Assembly (NCBI GenBank): GCA_947088195.1
Contig: CAMUFS010000004.1
Span: 1-29,586, forward strand
Length of the DNA: 29,586 nt
Source: an uncultured Clostridia bacterium
GTDB taxonomy: Bacteria; Bacillota; Clostridia; Lachnospirales; Lachnospiraceae
Direction of reading: 5' to 3'
Shown here: positions 1 to 8,155 of the stretch, in pieces
How the letters are laid out: the number at the start of each line of letters is the position of its first letter
Position numbering within the stretch: position 1 is the first letter of the stretch
Program-made: the position numbers and the translations under genes
Notes under the pieces: model-generated
Database searches by the model: none
Seen by the model: the letters and a program-made list of their open reading frames with translations, nothing else
Told to the model about the DNA's origin: nothing

Positions 1-166
1 AGTAGCCCAGAGAATTGGCTATGGTCCTATGGAACCTATTGAAAAACGTCGGCGCTTGGCGAGGTTTCTCACGAGCTTAGCGTCCGCTACGTTTTGAACT
101 AAGCGGAAGCGGGGTGACAGAGGACCATAGCCAATTCTCTGGGTGGACCTATCTCGAACATGATTC
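1..166. repeat. Long palindromic intergenic repeat, copy 1 (with nested insert)
   Basis: Perfect 23-bp inverted arms lie at 6-28 and 121-143 (arm begins CCCAGAGAATTGGCTATGG). The same family recurs at 1795-1896, with matching flanks: AGTAGC before the left arm and AACATGATTC after the right arm. Here the loop is 92 nt, because about 65 nt extra sits between the left arm and the shared ACTAAGCGG segment. That extra stretch is itself hairpin-like: AAAACGT near 45 pairs with ACGTTTT near 90. The copy touches the window edge, so its left limit is uncertain. Its role is unknown; it could be a non-autonomous mobile repeat or a terminator-like structure. Confidence 0.8.
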
Positions 167-207
167 TCCTATTACAAATAAACGATAACTATATTTTGTA
201 TAAAGTA

Positions 208-216
208 TGGTATAAT
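208..216 (+). promoter_or_regulatory. Extended -10 promoter for the rhomboid gene
   Basis: TG-G-TATAAT (208-216) is a perfect extended -10 element. No good -35 is visible at the matching distance, which is usual for extended -10 promoters. It lies about 60 nt upstream of the chosen rhomboid start. Confidence 0.55.
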
Positions 217-278
217 AGAAAACAAAATTTTACTATTTTGGTCTACTGCAAAGTCTGTACGAAAGGATGGTGTTTATT

Positions 279-851
279 ATGAAGGGAAAAATAAGAGTTA
301 CTTTTAACTCGCCAGCCGTGTTGACATTTGTATTTATCTGTTTGGCGGCAACGGGCTTAAATTATCTGACATCAGGGAAGAGCAATGAAGTATTATTTAT
401 GACATACCGATCTTCTTTTAAAAACCCATTGACATATCTTCGATTTTTTACCCATGTATTCGGGCATAGCGGCTGGGCGCATTTTATAGGCAATGCTTCT
501 TATTTGTTATTGCTGGGCCCTATGCTGGAGGAAAAACATGGAACCGTGAAAATAATAGAGATTATTGTTATCACCGCTTTGGTGACAGGAATCATTCATT
601 ATATTTTCTTTTGGAATGTAGGTCTGTGCGGTGCCAGTGGAGTGGTGTTTGCCTTTATCTTATTAACTTCTTTTACTGGATTTCGGACTGGCGAGATTCC
701 TATCACATTTTTGCTTGTGGCATTGATATTTATTGGACAGCAGATCTATGAGGGGATCACAATTCAGGACAATATCTCAAACACAGCGCATATAGTGGGT
801 GGTGTAGTGGGCGCGGTGATTGGCTACCGACTAAATAAGAAGCCCAATTAA
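279..851 (+). CDS. Rhomboid family intramembrane serine protease
   Basis: A 190-aa polytopic membrane protein. Rhomboid proteases cut transmembrane helices of substrate proteins inside the lipid bilayer. The catalytic serine motif GASG is at residues 118-121 (Ser120) and the partner histidine is His171 in a later helix (AHIVGG). The conserved HFIGN in an early helix (His68, Asn72) fits the family's oxyanion-site motif. The size is that of a minimal bacterial rhomboid core. An in-frame ATG at 267 abuts GAAAGG (261-266), which therefore serves better as the ribosome binding site for the ATG at 279, so the later start was chosen. The acetyltransferase gene follows after 43 nt, suggesting co-transcription. 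The physiological substrate is unknown. Confidence 0.88.
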   Translation: MKGKIRVTFNSPAVLTFVFICLAATGLNYLTSGKSNEVLFMTYRSSFKNPLTYLRFFTHVFGHSGWAHFIGNASYLLLLGPMLEEKHGTVKIIEIIVITALVTGIIHYIFFWNVGLCGASGVVFAFILLTSFTGFRTGEIPITFLLVALIFIGQQIYEGITIQDNISNTAHIVGGVVGAVIGYRLNKKPN

Positions 852-894
852 CCTAAATCAGCAAAAAGTCCCCACTTCTAATAAAGGAGGAATT

Positions 895-1689
895 ATGTAT
901 TCAAAACAAGAGTTAAAAGAACATCTAAAGTTTATGGGGCTCATCAGCTCAGATGCACTTATGCTTCATTCTTCAATGAAAGCGATTGGAGAGGTGGATG
1001 GTGGTGCTGACACAGTGATTGATGCTTTTATGGAATATTTATCCGATGGTCTTTTTATGACACCAGCACATACTTGGGCACAGATGAGTGAAAACTATCC
1101 TATTTTTAATCCCAAAACAGAACTTGCCTGTGTGGGGATTATTCCAAATCTATTTCTTAAGCGCCCCGGCGTGGTGCGTTCTTTGCATCCCACGCACAGC
1201 ATTGCCGCTTATGGTGCTTTAGCGTCAGAATATGTACAAGGAGAAGAATTATGTACAACTCCCTGTACACCGGGTGGCTGTTGGGATAGGCTACGCAACA
1301 TTCATGCAAAGATTCTTTTACTGGGTGTAACACATATTCGAAACACCTTTATTCACAGTATTGAGGAAGTTCTTGATGTTCCAGAACGCTTTACAGCAAA
1401 ACCTGTGCAATTCTATATTCAAATGCCAGATAACAGACGGATACCTGTGTCTATGTACCGCCATTACAATCGACATACAGCACATATCTCAGAAAGCTTT
1501 GACAAATTAAGTGAGGCCTTTTATGAGAGAGGTGTTGCAAAAAAAGTATCTTTTGGTGATGCAGAGGGAATATTATGTGACGCAGAAGGACTGTTCCAAG
1601 TGACAAGCCAAGTTCTTTCTCATGAGCGAAATTGCCTGATAGATAGGGAAAACATTCCAAGAGAATGGTGGGCAAACGGAATGCTTTAA
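895..1689 (+). CDS. AAC(3)-family N-acetyltransferase (YokD-like)
   Basis: A 264-aa soluble protein of the aminoglycoside 3-N-acetyltransferase family, whose members move acetyl from acetyl-CoA to an amine of the substrate. Family marks are the N-terminal LMLHSSMKAIG segment, the VRSLHPTHS motif near residue 100 that carries the conserved histidine, and the LLLGV...NTFIHSIEE segment in the C-terminal half. Length is normal. AAAGGAGG at 883-890 gives an ideal spacing to the ATG. The gene follows a rhomboid protease and is closed by a palindromic repeat at 1795. Many chromosomal AAC(3) homologues in Firmicutes do not confer clinical resistance, so the substrate should be left open. Confidence 0.88.
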   Translation: MYSKQELKEHLKFMGLISSDALMLHSSMKAIGEVDGGADTVIDAFMEYLSDGLFMTPAHTWAQMSENYPIFNPKTELACVGIIPNLFLKRPGVVRSLHPTHSIAAYGALASEYVQGEELCTTPCTPGGCWDRLRNIHAKILLLGVTHIRNTFIHSIEEVLDVPERFTAKPVQFYIQMPDNRRIPVSMYRHYNRHTAHISESFDKLSEAFYERGVAKKVSFGDAEGILCDAEGLFQVTSQVLSHERNCLIDRENIPREWWANGML

Positions 1690-1794
1690 TACTATAGTGA
1701 ATAGATCAGTTATGACCATTGTATTTAAACTAGCATAATACGTTAATTTAATATAAGAGAAAGTGTGGAAAAGCATAACAAGCCTTATCGATAA

Positions 1795-1896
1795 AGTAGC
1801 TCAGAGAATTGGCTATAGTCCTCCGTCACTAAGCGGGAGCGCGGTGACGGAGGACTATAGCCAATTCTCTGAGCGGCCCCTTCTCAAACATGATTC
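1795..1896. repeat. Long palindromic intergenic repeat, copy 2
   Basis: A perfect 31-bp inverted repeat: left arm 1799-1829, right arm 1844-1874, loop 14 nt. It has the same core as copy 1 (CAGAGAATTGGCTAT, then GTCCT) and the same flanks (AGTAGC on the left, AACATGATTC on the right), in the same orientation. It sits between the convergent acetyltransferase and gdhA genes, so the stem could end transcription from either side, although no clear T-tract follows it. The plus strand stays open across the whole repeat in one frame (starting VAQRIGY), as it also does over the left part of copy 1. Confidence 0.85.
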
Positions 1897-1922
1897 AACA
1901 AATTTTACAATAATAAAAGCAA

Positions 1923-3257
1923 CTAGACAATTCCCTGTGCTTTCATAGCCGTTGCAACCTTCTCAAAGCCTGCAATATTTGCTCCTGCCACATAATTTCC
2001 TTCTTTGCCGTAACGTTTAGCAGCATCATCAAGATTGTGGAAGATATTTACCATAATACCTTGAAGCTTTTGGTCAACCTCCTCAAAAGTCCAGCTTAAG
2101 CGCTCACTATTCTGGCTCATCTCAAGAGCGGAAGTTGCCACACCGCCTGCATTGGAAGCCTTGCCGGGGCAGAACAGAACATTATGAGTCTGGAAGTATT
2201 CCGTAGCCTCCAAAGTAGTAGGCATGTTTGCACCTTCTGCCACTGCAAAGCAGCCATTGGCAACAAGAGTCTTTGCATCTTCCAGATCAAGTTCATTCTG
2301 AGTCGCACATGGAAGAGCAATATCTACTGGAACAGTCCATACGCCTTTGCCTTCATGGTACTCAGCACTCTTTCTTTGAGCAGCATACTCTGTTAATCTC
2401 GCACGCTTCACTTCCTTAACATCCTTTAACAAAGCAACATCAATACCTTCTGGATCGTAGATCCATCCTGTAGAGTCAGAGCAGGTAACTGGCTTAGCGC
2501 CTAATTGCTGTGCTTTCTGAATAGCATAGATAGCGACATTCCCAGCACCAGATATTGCGATTGTCTTACCTGCAATATCCTTACCGTTGCATTTTAACAT
2601 TTCTGCTGTCAAATACAACAAGCCATATCCAGTTGCCTCTGTTCTAGCCAAAGATCCACCATAGGTCAATCCCTTACCAGTCAGTACACCTTCATACAGA
2701 TTGCGGATTCTTTTATATTGTCCATACATAAAGCCGATTTCTCTGCCGCCTACACCAATATCTCCAGCAGGAACATCAGTATCTGCTCCAATATGACGGC
2801 AAAGCTCTGTCATAAAGCTTTGGCAGAATGCCATCACTTCACGGTCAGACTTACCCTTTGGATCAAAATCGGAGCCACCCTTGCCGCCGCCGATTGGCAA
2901 ACCGGTCAAAGAATTCTTGAATATTTGTTCAAATCCAAGGAACTTAATAATTCCGAGATTTACAGATGGGTGGAAGCGAAGACCACCCTTGTATGGTCCT
3001 ATTGCACTGTTAAATTGAACACGAAATCCATTATTCACTTGAACCTGTCCGTTATCGTCCACCCAAGGGACGCGGAACATAATGACTCTTTCTGGTGTTA
3101 CAAGTCTTTCCAAAAGAGCATCTTTTTTGTATTCTTCTTCATTTGCCTCAATCACAACACGAAGAGATTCCAAAACCTCCTTCGCTGCTTGATGGAACTC
3201 TGGCTGTGCTGGATTCTTAGCTACAACCAGATCTAGTACTTCATCAACATATGACAT
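1923..3257 (-). CDS. gdhA: NADP-type glutamate dehydrogenase
   Basis: A 444-aa cytosolic enzyme that interconverts 2-oxoglutarate plus ammonia and glutamate; in Clostridia it is a main entry of nitrogen. The substrate-site lysine region is PIGGGKGGSDFDPKGKSD (Lys126), followed by PAGDIGVGGREIG (Asp166). The nucleotide-binding GAGNVA is at 237-242, in the Rossmann domain. The length matches the hexameric 50-kDa class. AGGAGG lies just upstream of the ATG at 3257, and a TTGACA promoter sits about 110 nt further up. NADP preference is inferred from similarity to the GdhA class and is not read from a single residue. The gene is monocistronic and convergent with the acetyltransferase. Confidence 0.96.
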   Translation of the reverse strand: MSYVDEVLDLVVAKNPAQPEFHQAAKEVLESLRVVIEANEEEYKKDALLERLVTPERVIMFRVPWVDDNGQVQVNNGFRVQFNSAIGPYKGGLRFHPSVNLGIIKFLGFEQIFKNSLTGLPIGGGKGGSDFDPKGKSDREVMAFCQSFMTELCRHIGADTDVPAGDIGVGGREIGFMYGQYKRIRNLYEGVLTGKGLTYGGSLARTEATGYGLLYLTAEMLKCNGKDIAGKTIAISGAGNVAIYAIQKAQQLGAKPVTCSDSTGWIYDPEGIDVALLKDVKEVKRARLTEYAAQRKSAEYHEGKGVWTVPVDIALPCATQNELDLEDAKTLVANGCFAVAEGANMPTTLEATEYFQTHNVLFCPGKASNAGGVATSALEMSQNSERLSWTFEEVDQKLQGIMVNIFHNLDDAAKRYGKEGNYVAGANIAGFEKVATAMKAQGIV

Positions 3258-3301
3258 TTTTTTTCCTCCTAATATATATGTACTTTTAAACTGAAAAACA
3301 C

Positions 3302-3442
3302 CTAATGCATGGGTATAAGATTAAAAACTTTATAAAGTATAATTTTATAAAAAGTTCTAAATCTAGTGTCCACTATAGTATAATGCTTTAACTTGTCAAA
3401 GTCAAATGATTTATCCTTAGAATTATTGAAGAAATCGGACAT
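3302..3442 (-). CDS. Possible small ORF downstream of spmB
   Basis: A 46-codon frame begins with ATG at 3442, two bases after the spmB stop. GGAAGGG lies about 7 nt upstream, inside the last spmB codons, which is good start context. The predicted peptide starts MSDFFNNSKDKSF and is rich in charged and aromatic residues. No family was recognised. Against it, the reading frame overlaps the strong gdhA promoter (3372-3399). It may be a real small protein, a decayed gene end, or chance. Confidence 0.3.
   Translation of the reverse strand: MSDFFNNSKDKSFDFDKLKHYTIVDTRFRTFYKIILYKVFNLIPMH
3372..3399 (-). promoter_or_regulatory. Sigma-A promoter for gdhA
   Basis: On the minus strand a perfect -35 TTGACA (3399-3394) is followed after 16 nt by TATAGT (3377-3372). 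Transcription would start near 3365 and leave a leader of about 108 nt before the gdhA start. No riboswitch motif was recognised in that leader. Confidence 0.65.
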
Positions 3443-3444
3443 AT

Positions 3445-3978
3445 TTATCCCTTCCACATAAGACCAGCGAGAAAGATGCTTGCTGCCACTCCCGCAAAGG
3501 TTGCAAGTAAGGCACCAGAAAGGGTGTAGCGTGATTTTTTTACCTTGGCGGCCATACAATACACACTCATTGTATAAAAGATCGTCTCTGTACAGCTCAT
3601 CATAATTGATGTAATTAAACCAATTCTGGAATCTGTCCCATATTCCTTAAAGATATCTAGTACAAGCCCGGTTGCCGCAGAAGAAGAAAACATGCGCACA
3701 ATCATAACGGGCAACAAGGGTGCCGGAAGTCCTATGCGTTCTGTCAGATTTGCTGGCAGTGCACATAGCCATTCTAAAAAGCCGGAGGCGCGCAGGATTC
3801 CCACCGCCACCATAAGTCCTATTAGTGTGGGGAGGATTCCTGCTACCGTCTTCATGCCATCCTTGGCACCTCGGACAAAATCATCATACACATTACTTTT
3901 ATTTAACAAACCATAGCCTACTACATAGAAAATAAAAAGTGGTATAATAAAATTTGACAGATAGATAAGAAGCTGCAT
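3445..3978 (-). CDS. spmB: Spore maturation protein B
   Basis: A 177-aa integral membrane protein of the SpmB family with a nucleoside-recognition (Gate) domain. In Bacillus subtilis SpmA and SpmB are needed for proper dehydration of the spore core; the molecular activity is not known. Typical features are the N-terminal helix LIYLSNFIIPLFIFYVVGYG, the central DGMKTVAGILPTLIGLMVAVG, and SCTETIFYTMSVY in the third segment. TAGGAGA at about 3990-3984 precedes the ATG at 3978. In B. subtilis spmA and spmB are adjacent. Here spmA starts about 6.8 kb away on the other strand, while spmB lies 62 nt downstream of the Mrp gene. A weak sigma-E-like motif (ACATATT, 14 nt, AATAGGAT) lies in that gap on the minus strand. 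Confidence 0.93.
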   Translation of the reverse strand: MQLLIYLSNFIIPLFIFYVVGYGLLNKSNVYDDFVRGAKDGMKTVAGILPTLIGLMVAVGILRASGFLEWLCALPANLTERIGLPAPLLPVMIVRMFSSSAATGLVLDIFKEYGTDSRIGLITSIMMSCTETIFYTMSVYCMAAKVKKSRYTLSGALLATFAGVAASIFLAGLMWKG

Positions 3979-4040
3979 CAGCGTCTCCTAAGATTGGCTT
4001 CTCTTTATCCTATTCTTCTTTCCGCCTTAATATGTCAAGG

Positions 4041-4862
4041 TTAGAATTTCTCTATCACACCAAACAGATCATCCAGCCATTCGCCTTTAAAGTCTTCTAC
4101 CTTGCCTGAATCACAGAGACCAACCAGCTCTGGGCAGATAGGAAGCTTTGCTACATGCCCAATATGAAATCTATCGGCAGTCTCCTCAATATGGCTCTCG
4201 CCAAAGATAGAATAGCGTTTTTTACAGTCAGGACATTCAAAGTAAGACATATTTTCTACAATGCCCAGAATCGGTATATGCATCATCTCTGCCATATGAA
4301 CTGCTTTTTCAACAATCATGGACACAAGCTCCTGTGGGGAGGTGACAATAATAATTCCTTTGACGGGGAGGGACTGGTATACGGTCAACGGTACATCGCC
4401 TGTTCCCGGAGGCATGTCAACAAACAGATAATCTAAGTATTCCCATCGCACATCGGTGTAGAATTGTTTTACCATGCCGGCAAGCAGCGGGCCTCTCCAT
4501 AGAACAGGAAGCCCTTCTTCTTCCAGCAAAAGATTTGATGACATTAGCTTGATGCCAGTTTTTGTGGTGGTTGGAATTAGATTCTGTCCATCGCTCTGTG
4601 CCATTCCTTTGCAGCCAAATACTTTTGGTATGGATGCACCAGTGATGTCTGCATCCAAAATCCCTGTCTCATAGCCCTTTCTTCGGGAGAGCACAGAAAG
4701 CATGGATGTCACCATTGTTTTGCCAACACCACCTTTTCCGCTGACAATTCCAATAATATTTCCAATGTTGGAATATTCATTTGTGGGAGCCAACAGGCTC
4801 TTCTCTCTTTCACTGCAATCTGTTTTACATGAGTTGCAGTCATGATTGCATGTCTCTGCCAT
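4041..4862 (-). CDS. Mrp/NBP35-type P-loop ATPase, Fe-S cluster carrier
   Basis: A 273-aa cytosolic ATPase of the Mrp/ApbC family, which binds and transfers iron-sulfur clusters. The deviant Walker A motif is SGKGGVGKT near residues 41-49. LFVDMPPGTGD is the Walker B region. A CPDC motif near residue 215 is the family's bridging cluster ligand, and the N-terminus carries additional cysteines (CNHDCNSCKTDC), as in NBP35-like members. The start lies 5 nt after the stop of the GLUG protein gene, with AAAGGAT upstream, so translation coupling in one operon is likely. Client apoproteins are not evident from context. Confidence 0.92.
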   Translation of the reverse strand: MAETCNHDCNSCKTDCSEREKSLLAPTNEYSNIGNIIGIVSGKGGVGKTMVTSMLSVLSRRKGYETGILDADITGASIPKVFGCKGMAQSDGQNLIPTTTKTGIKLMSSNLLLEEEGLPVLWRGPLLAGMVKQFYTDVRWEYLDYLFVDMPPGTGDVPLTVYQSLPVKGIIIVTSPQELVSMIVEKAVHMAEMMHIPILGIVENMSYFECPDCKKRYSIFGESHIEETADRFHIGHVAKLPICPELVGLCDSGKVEDFKGEWLDDLFGVIEKF

Positions 4863-4867
4863 AATTC

Positions 4868-7800
4868 TTATCCTTTCTTTTCGTGAATTGATTTATTTTC
4901 GGTGGATTCTTCCTCTGGTTGTAGAGTTTTTTTTGTCATTTTCCTCTTGCGGATCAAAAAGAATCCAAGAACCATTACTGCAACAATACCTGCTGCAATA
5001 TAGAGGAATAATGGGGAGGAAGTTTTTTCTATACTTCGGAATGTAATATTGGAGCCATCTGCCTCCCATATAAGATATTTTCCGTCTCGGTGTGCATCTG
5101 CCTTCACCCATCCATGTTCTGTTTTGTATTCAATCTCTGCATTGGAGATATTTTCAGGGACCAGATATTGTATGCGGTGGACAGTATTTCCATCCTCTGG
5201 AACAGTGACGCTCCAGCACTCAAGCAGCCGGCTGTTTGGAGCTATAGTAGAGGCAGCGAGAGTCTCTGTGTTGAGAATAAGCTTTTGTTCTCCATCAAAG
5301 CTTCCCTCAACAAGCAGAACGGCAAGATCTTCTCGCTTCTGGGCACTTTCTAAGGCAGTAATTCGATTTTCATAGATAGCATGCACAACGGTGTCAAATA
5401 TCATATGAGAGTATTCTATATCTTCCCATCTAGCAAAGCTACCTTCCCGCTCTGGAAGCTTAGGAAGCTCCATTTGACTTAGATCTGCACCATAGACAAA
5501 ATCTGTTTTGTAAATCATCTCATCATCTGCCACAAAGCTAATACAAAAATGTAGAAAATCATCCGGCATATCAGAGAGCGTGATAAAATCTTCATAACAC
5601 ATCGGTTCTGCCTTGGTGGCATAGCTAATGCCATCCACACCGCTATAATGTTCATTGACAAAATAATTGTCCTCCAGAATCCCATTTGCTTTGCCAGCCA
5701 CGGCTCCGGTGTATTCCTCGCTATTTTCAATGAAAACGAGACTGCGACACTGTCTGATATTTTTTCCAAACCCAGCAATTCCGCCTACATAATCGTTTCC
5801 TGAAAGGGTGCATTTTGCATAGGAATGTCGAATATCTGCCGTGGAATAACCGGCGATTCCTCCTGTATACCTTCCATCTGTGCTGGTGATGCTTCCATAG
5901 GCGTAACAGTCAATTACACTTCCAAGATCCATGCTGCCAACAATTCCGCCCACACTGTTTTTCTTTGCTGAGATAATCCCATCATTTCTGCAGGAACGGA
6001 TGACAGCGCGGGTCTGATAGATAAAATTTTTTGAGGAATCTCCTTCGGTCTTAATGTCATCTTCTGGGTCAAAGTCATATTCGATTGCCATAGCGCCAGT
6101 GATGCCGCCGACATTGATATCCCCATTCACTGTGCCATAATTGGTACAAAAAGCGGTCTTGCCCTCTGTCTGCTCTCCAGTGTCTTCATTCGAGATATCT
6201 TCTATATATTCTTTTTCTTCTGAATCTTCTGCAAACGCATCTCTGATTGTTTCTGTTATGGCGAAAAGCTGATCCGAGACGGCTTGAATATCATCTCCCA
6301 TCTGTTTATTTTTGTTTGAAGCGGTTGTGTTGATAAAGTCTAAAATATCAGAGATCTCTGTAATAGAATTATAAAGCGTCTCTCTTGATGTGTCAAAATC
6401 TTCCTCTAATTTGGCAAAGGAAAGCTCCTCTTTTTCTGCCAGATCTTGAAGGGCGCGTTCCGTTGCTGCAGCGGCCTCTGCGACAGAGGCACTCATCTGG
6501 TAAATATCATGCAAGGAATTGTCTGTGTCATGGAGTGCATCGGAAAGAGGATTTTTTGCGTCTTGGAAATAGGGAAGGGCGTTTCCTATGGCAGCTATGG
6601 CATCTGTTGTATTCCCCATGCCAGAGCGCAGGCTTCTTCCACAGACAGATAGTAAATCCATCCCTTTTATCAGAGCATCTGTTCCCTGTTTTGCTTTTTC
6701 TTCAATTTCTTCTTTTGATGCACCCTTAGCGATAAGGGTAAGCGCATCGCCCAGAGCATTAAGAGCATCCTGAAGGCTATCTACTGCCTCTGTGAGTGAC
6801 ACAACTGCCATCTCAAAGTTTGCTTGTGCATTTTCCATCTCAGTGATTGCCTGATTGACATACCACATGCCTTCTTGAGAAATGGAAGAGGCATCGTCCA
6901 CATTGTCTACGGCTTCTCTTAGATGCCTGATGGCGGCTTTCATGCGGGTAGAGGCATCGCTTAAATGCATGGAGGCAGGCACCAGTTTTTCTATTGTGTC
7001 CGAGATTCGGAGACTTAATTCATTTAATGTGTCAGTATCTGTGTTTACAACATTCTCTATCTGATCAAGCATGGTTTTTACAGAATTTTGCGCATCTGTC
7101 ACTTGGCCTTTCATATCAGATAACCTGCCTGTCACAATATCTGAATAATTATCTGCATCATTTAGCAATTTGTCAATTCTCGCCTGTAGCTCATCCAACT
7201 GTTCGTCCAGCTTTGTCAAGGTGCTTTCCGAAAAGATCAGTGTGTTATATGGCTCCATCTGTCCATTGATGCCACCGATATCCTTTCTCCCATACACACT
7301 TCCATAATTGACGCAATTCGTGATATATCCGCTTTGTCTTCCAGCAATACCACCCACATTATAGCCTACATGCTGATACCCCACAGTATTTTTGTTGGTA
7401 CAACTCTCGATTCGCCCATCTGAAAAACCTGCTATGCCACCAATATCGGTAATATCCATAGTATTTTCGGTGGAGCGCAGATTATCCAGATTGAGATATT
7501 CCAGATTGAGAACGACCTCCTCTGTGGATGTATTAATAGTTCCCCCATTTATACAATTCTCGATAATTCCGCTGTTCTTGCCTGCAATGCCTCCAGTATA
7601 GTGATTTCCGCGAATAATACCTGATACATGGCATCCGATGATCTGGCCGGATGCTCCATTTATCCCAGTGATGCCGCCTATTGTAGAATTGCCTCGCACG
7701 ACTCCAGAGAAGGTGCAATTTGATATAGTTCCATGATTTTCTCCCGCAATGCCTCCCACAGTGGATCGGGAGCCCTGTGGACCTATTATGCCAACAACAT

Positions 7801-8155
7801 TTAAATTATTTACAGAGCCACCCTCTCCTATATAGCGGAATAGTCCTTGAACAGAACCATTGTAATTTATCACAAATCCACTGATGGTATGCCCCTGCCC
7901 ATCAAACGTGCCTTTGAAATAGGGAATGGGTGTCATTTCGTTTATATTGGTAAATTCCAGATCTGTCTCTAATCGAATGGTCTTTCCCTCAGACCATGCA
8001 TCAAGCTCACATGCGGATGCCAGCTTATAATAATCTTCTTGAGAACGAATATATATTATGTCGTCCTCTGCATGTACTGGGAATGTGAGATTACAAAGAA
8101 CCAGCACTATTGTCAGGATATATGCCCAAATCTTAGTTTTCATTGTTATCTTCAT
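4868..8155 (-). CDS. Exported membrane-anchored GLUG-repeat protein with long helical insert
   Basis: About 1,095 aa. The N-terminus carries a signal peptide (hydrophobic IWAYILTIVLVLCNLTF, likely cleavage after VHA). Residues of roughly 100-310 hold several GLUG-type repeats (GGIAG/GGITG followed by I-x-x-C). A long helical, coiled-coil-like stretch of about 350 residues follows, then a second group of GLUG repeats at roughly 680-860. The C-terminus has a single membrane helix (LFLYIAAGIVAVMVLGFFLI) and then basic residues, so most of the protein lies outside the cell. ATG 8155 was chosen because an upstream in-frame TTG has poor context. The gene overlaps the end of the transporter gene by 23 nt, which suggests a functional partnership. 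No enzymatic domain was seen. Confidence 0.8.
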   Translation of the reverse strand: MKITMKTKIWAYILTIVLVLCNLTFPVHAEDDIIYIRSQEDYYKLASACELDAWSEGKTIRLETDLEFTNINEMTPIPYFKGTFDGQGHTISGFVINYNGSVQGLFRYIGEGGSVNNLNVVGIIGPQGSRSTVGGIAGENHGTISNCTFSGVVRGNSTIGGITGINGASGQIIGCHVSGIIRGNHYTGGIAGKNSGIIENCINGGTINTSTEEVVLNLEYLNLDNLRSTENTMDITDIGGIAGFSDGRIESCTNKNTVGYQHVGYNVGGIAGRQSGYITNCVNYGSVYGRKDIGGINGQMEPYNTLIFSESTLTKLDEQLDELQARIDKLLNDADNYSDIVTGRLSDMKGQVTDAQNSVKTMLDQIENVVNTDTDTLNELSLRISDTIEKLVPASMHLSDASTRMKAAIRHLREAVDNVDDASSISQEGMWYVNQAITEMENAQANFEMAVVSLTEAVDSLQDALNALGDALTLIAKGASKEEIEEKAKQGTDALIKGMDLLSVCGRSLRSGMGNTTDAIAAIGNALPYFQDAKNPLSDALHDTDNSLHDIYQMSASVAEAAAATERALQDLAEKEELSFAKLEEDFDTSRETLYNSITEISDILDFINTTASNKNKQMGDDIQAVSDQLFAITETIRDAFAEDSEEKEYIEDISNEDTGEQTEGKTAFCTNYGTVNGDINVGGITGAMAIEYDFDPEDDIKTEGDSSKNFIYQTRAVIRSCRNDGIISAKKNSVGGIVGSMDLGSVIDCYAYGSITSTDGRYTGGIAGYSTADIRHSYAKCTLSGNDYVGGIAGFGKNIRQCRSLVFIENSEEYTGAVAGKANGILEDNYFVNEHYSGVDGISYATKAEPMCYEDFITLSDMPDDFLHFCISFVADDEMIYKTDFVYGADLSQMELPKLPEREGSFARWEDIEYSHMIFDTVVHAIYENRITALESAQKREDLAVLLVEGSFDGEQKLILNTETLAASTIAPNSRLLECWSVTVPEDGNTVHRIQYLVPENISNAEIEYKTEHGWVKADAHRDGKYLIWEADGSNITFRSIEKTSSPLFLYIAAGIVAVMVLGFFLIRKRKMTKKTLQPEEESTENKSIHEKKG

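Noticed and set aside
1763..1948. 61-codon plus-strand ORF through the second palindromic repeat.
   Set aside because: It consists mainly of the repeat itself and runs antisense into the gdhA end; no ribosome binding site was seen. It is treated as a by-product of the repeat.
2718..3236. 172-codon plus-strand ORF opposite gdhA.
   Set aside because: It is antisense to a well-conserved enzyme, has no family resemblance and no start context.
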